Shown here: positions 30,324-30,657 of the stretch, piece after piece
Position numbering within the stretch: position 1 is the stretch's first letter
Layout: the number at the start of each line of letters is the position of its first letter
NCBI GenBank assembly: GCA_002887195.1
Contig: PJAB01000289.1
Span: forward strand, 1 to 30,657
From: Chrysochromulina parva
Lineage: Eukaryota; Haptophyta; Prymnesiales; Chrysochromulinaceae
DNA length: 30,657 nucleotides
Direction: 5' to 3'
Notes under the pieces: generated by a model
Told to the model about the DNA's origin: nothing
The model's database searches: none
Seen by the model: only the letters and a program-made list of their open reading frames with translations
Made by a program: the position numbers and the translations under genes

Positions 30324-30657
30324 TCACGCGAGCGGCTGCGCTGGGCAGCGGCGCCTCTTTTTGATCGCCGCGGCCAACCCCACGATGAGCGCCACCACGC
30401 ACATTGCAGCGCCCAGCAGTCCCGCCGCGCCAGCACCGATAGAGGGCGCGTCCGGCCGCACGGCGACGACGACCGACGCCGCGGACAAGGGCCACGGCGC
30501 AGTCGACGTGTCAACATCTGCGCGGCTCCCGACGTCTAGTGAGGCGTGGAGGCGCCGGCCGCCCTGAACCGGCACGTCATATTCCTGCCAATGGCCAGTC
30601 GCTGCGACCCAGCCTTGCTCATGACGCGCGATGCACGCCTTGCTGTCCAGTGACTTG
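30324..30657 (-). CDS. C-terminal part of a type I membrane protein, cut by the right window edge
   Basis: The minus-strand frame is open from the window edge to a stop at 30324-30326, giving about 110 residues. The visible part starts KSLDSKACIARHEQGWVAATG, continues through a Ser/Ala/Val/Pro-rich stalk, then a hydrophobic span (GAAGLLGAAMCVVALIVGLAAAI) and a basic stop-transfer end KKRRR followed by a seven-residue tail. That is the pattern of a single-pass protein with its bulk outside the cytosol. No family can be named from this end. The con80 gene lies 213 bases downstream on the same strand. Confidence 0.6.
   Translation of the reverse strand, partial: KSLDSKACIARHEQGWVAATGHWQEYDVPVQGGRRLHASLDVGSRADVDTSTAPWPLSAASVVVAVRPDAPSIGAGAAGLLGAAMCVVALIVGLAAAIKKRRRCPAQPLA

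Overview
This is nuclear DNA of a GC-rich, gene-dense, intron-poor eukaryotic microalga. The evidence is that typical eukaryotic families (RCC1 propeller, JmjC ribosomal oxygenase, phospholipid scramblase, RING finger, CAMK-like kinase, katanin p80 con80 domain) sit beside three proteins of plastid type (an S1-domain RNA-binding protein, Hcf106/TatB, NhaA antiporter). Each of the three starts with a hydrophobic signal-peptide-like segment, and in the last two a basic, transit-like stretch follows. That bipartite layout fits a complex (secondary) red-lineage plastid; a haptophyte or ochrophyte is my best guess, but the sequence alone does not settle it. No rRNA, tRNA, CRISPR array, transposase or virus gene was recognised.

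Layout. 1-146: possible end of a plus-strand gene. 490-3318 (-): RCC1-repeat protein. 3319-4299: GGTC-rich intergenic DNA with a nested inverted repeat and a promoter-like cluster. 4300-5784 (-) S1 protein and 5995-7053 (+) Hcf106/TatB are divergent from a shared 210-bp promoter region, followed by 7397-8956 (+) NhaA. 9419-10948 (-): JmjC oxygenase. 11312-12451 (-): TPT/nucleotide-sugar-type transporter. 12660-13469 (-): CBR1-like carbonyl reductase. 14130-15002 (+): scramblase. 15557-16873 (+): membrane-anchored SDR fused to a RING finger. 17238-25265 (+): giant coiled-coil protein (about 2675 residues) with a kinase domain in the middle. 26138-27589 (+): S-adenosylmethionine synthetase. 28626-30110 (-): con80 protein without WD40 repeats. 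30324-30657 (-): C-terminal end of a type I membrane protein, cut by the window edge.

The genes do not form one pathway. The only functional grouping is the plastid block at 4300-8956 (RNA/translation, thylakoid protein export, sodium/proton exchange). Two genes look cytoskeletal: the giant kinase and the con80 protein. All large genes read as single uninterrupted frames. In several ORFs the first in-frame ATG lies well inside, and I used that ATG as the start.

Most unusual items: (1) the SDR-RING fusion, whose SDR part lacks the catalytic serine; (2) the giant kinase protein, in which two 180-bp in-frame direct repeats, about 97% identical, flank a hendecad array and the kinase domain; its hexapeptide array resembles cortical-cytoskeleton repeats; (3) the WD40-less katanin p80-like protein; (4) short motifs (TACCGGTA, TTTCGTCA, GTCAAGTCAAGTAC) recurring in upstream regions; (5) strong inverted repeats in all three convergent intergenic regions.
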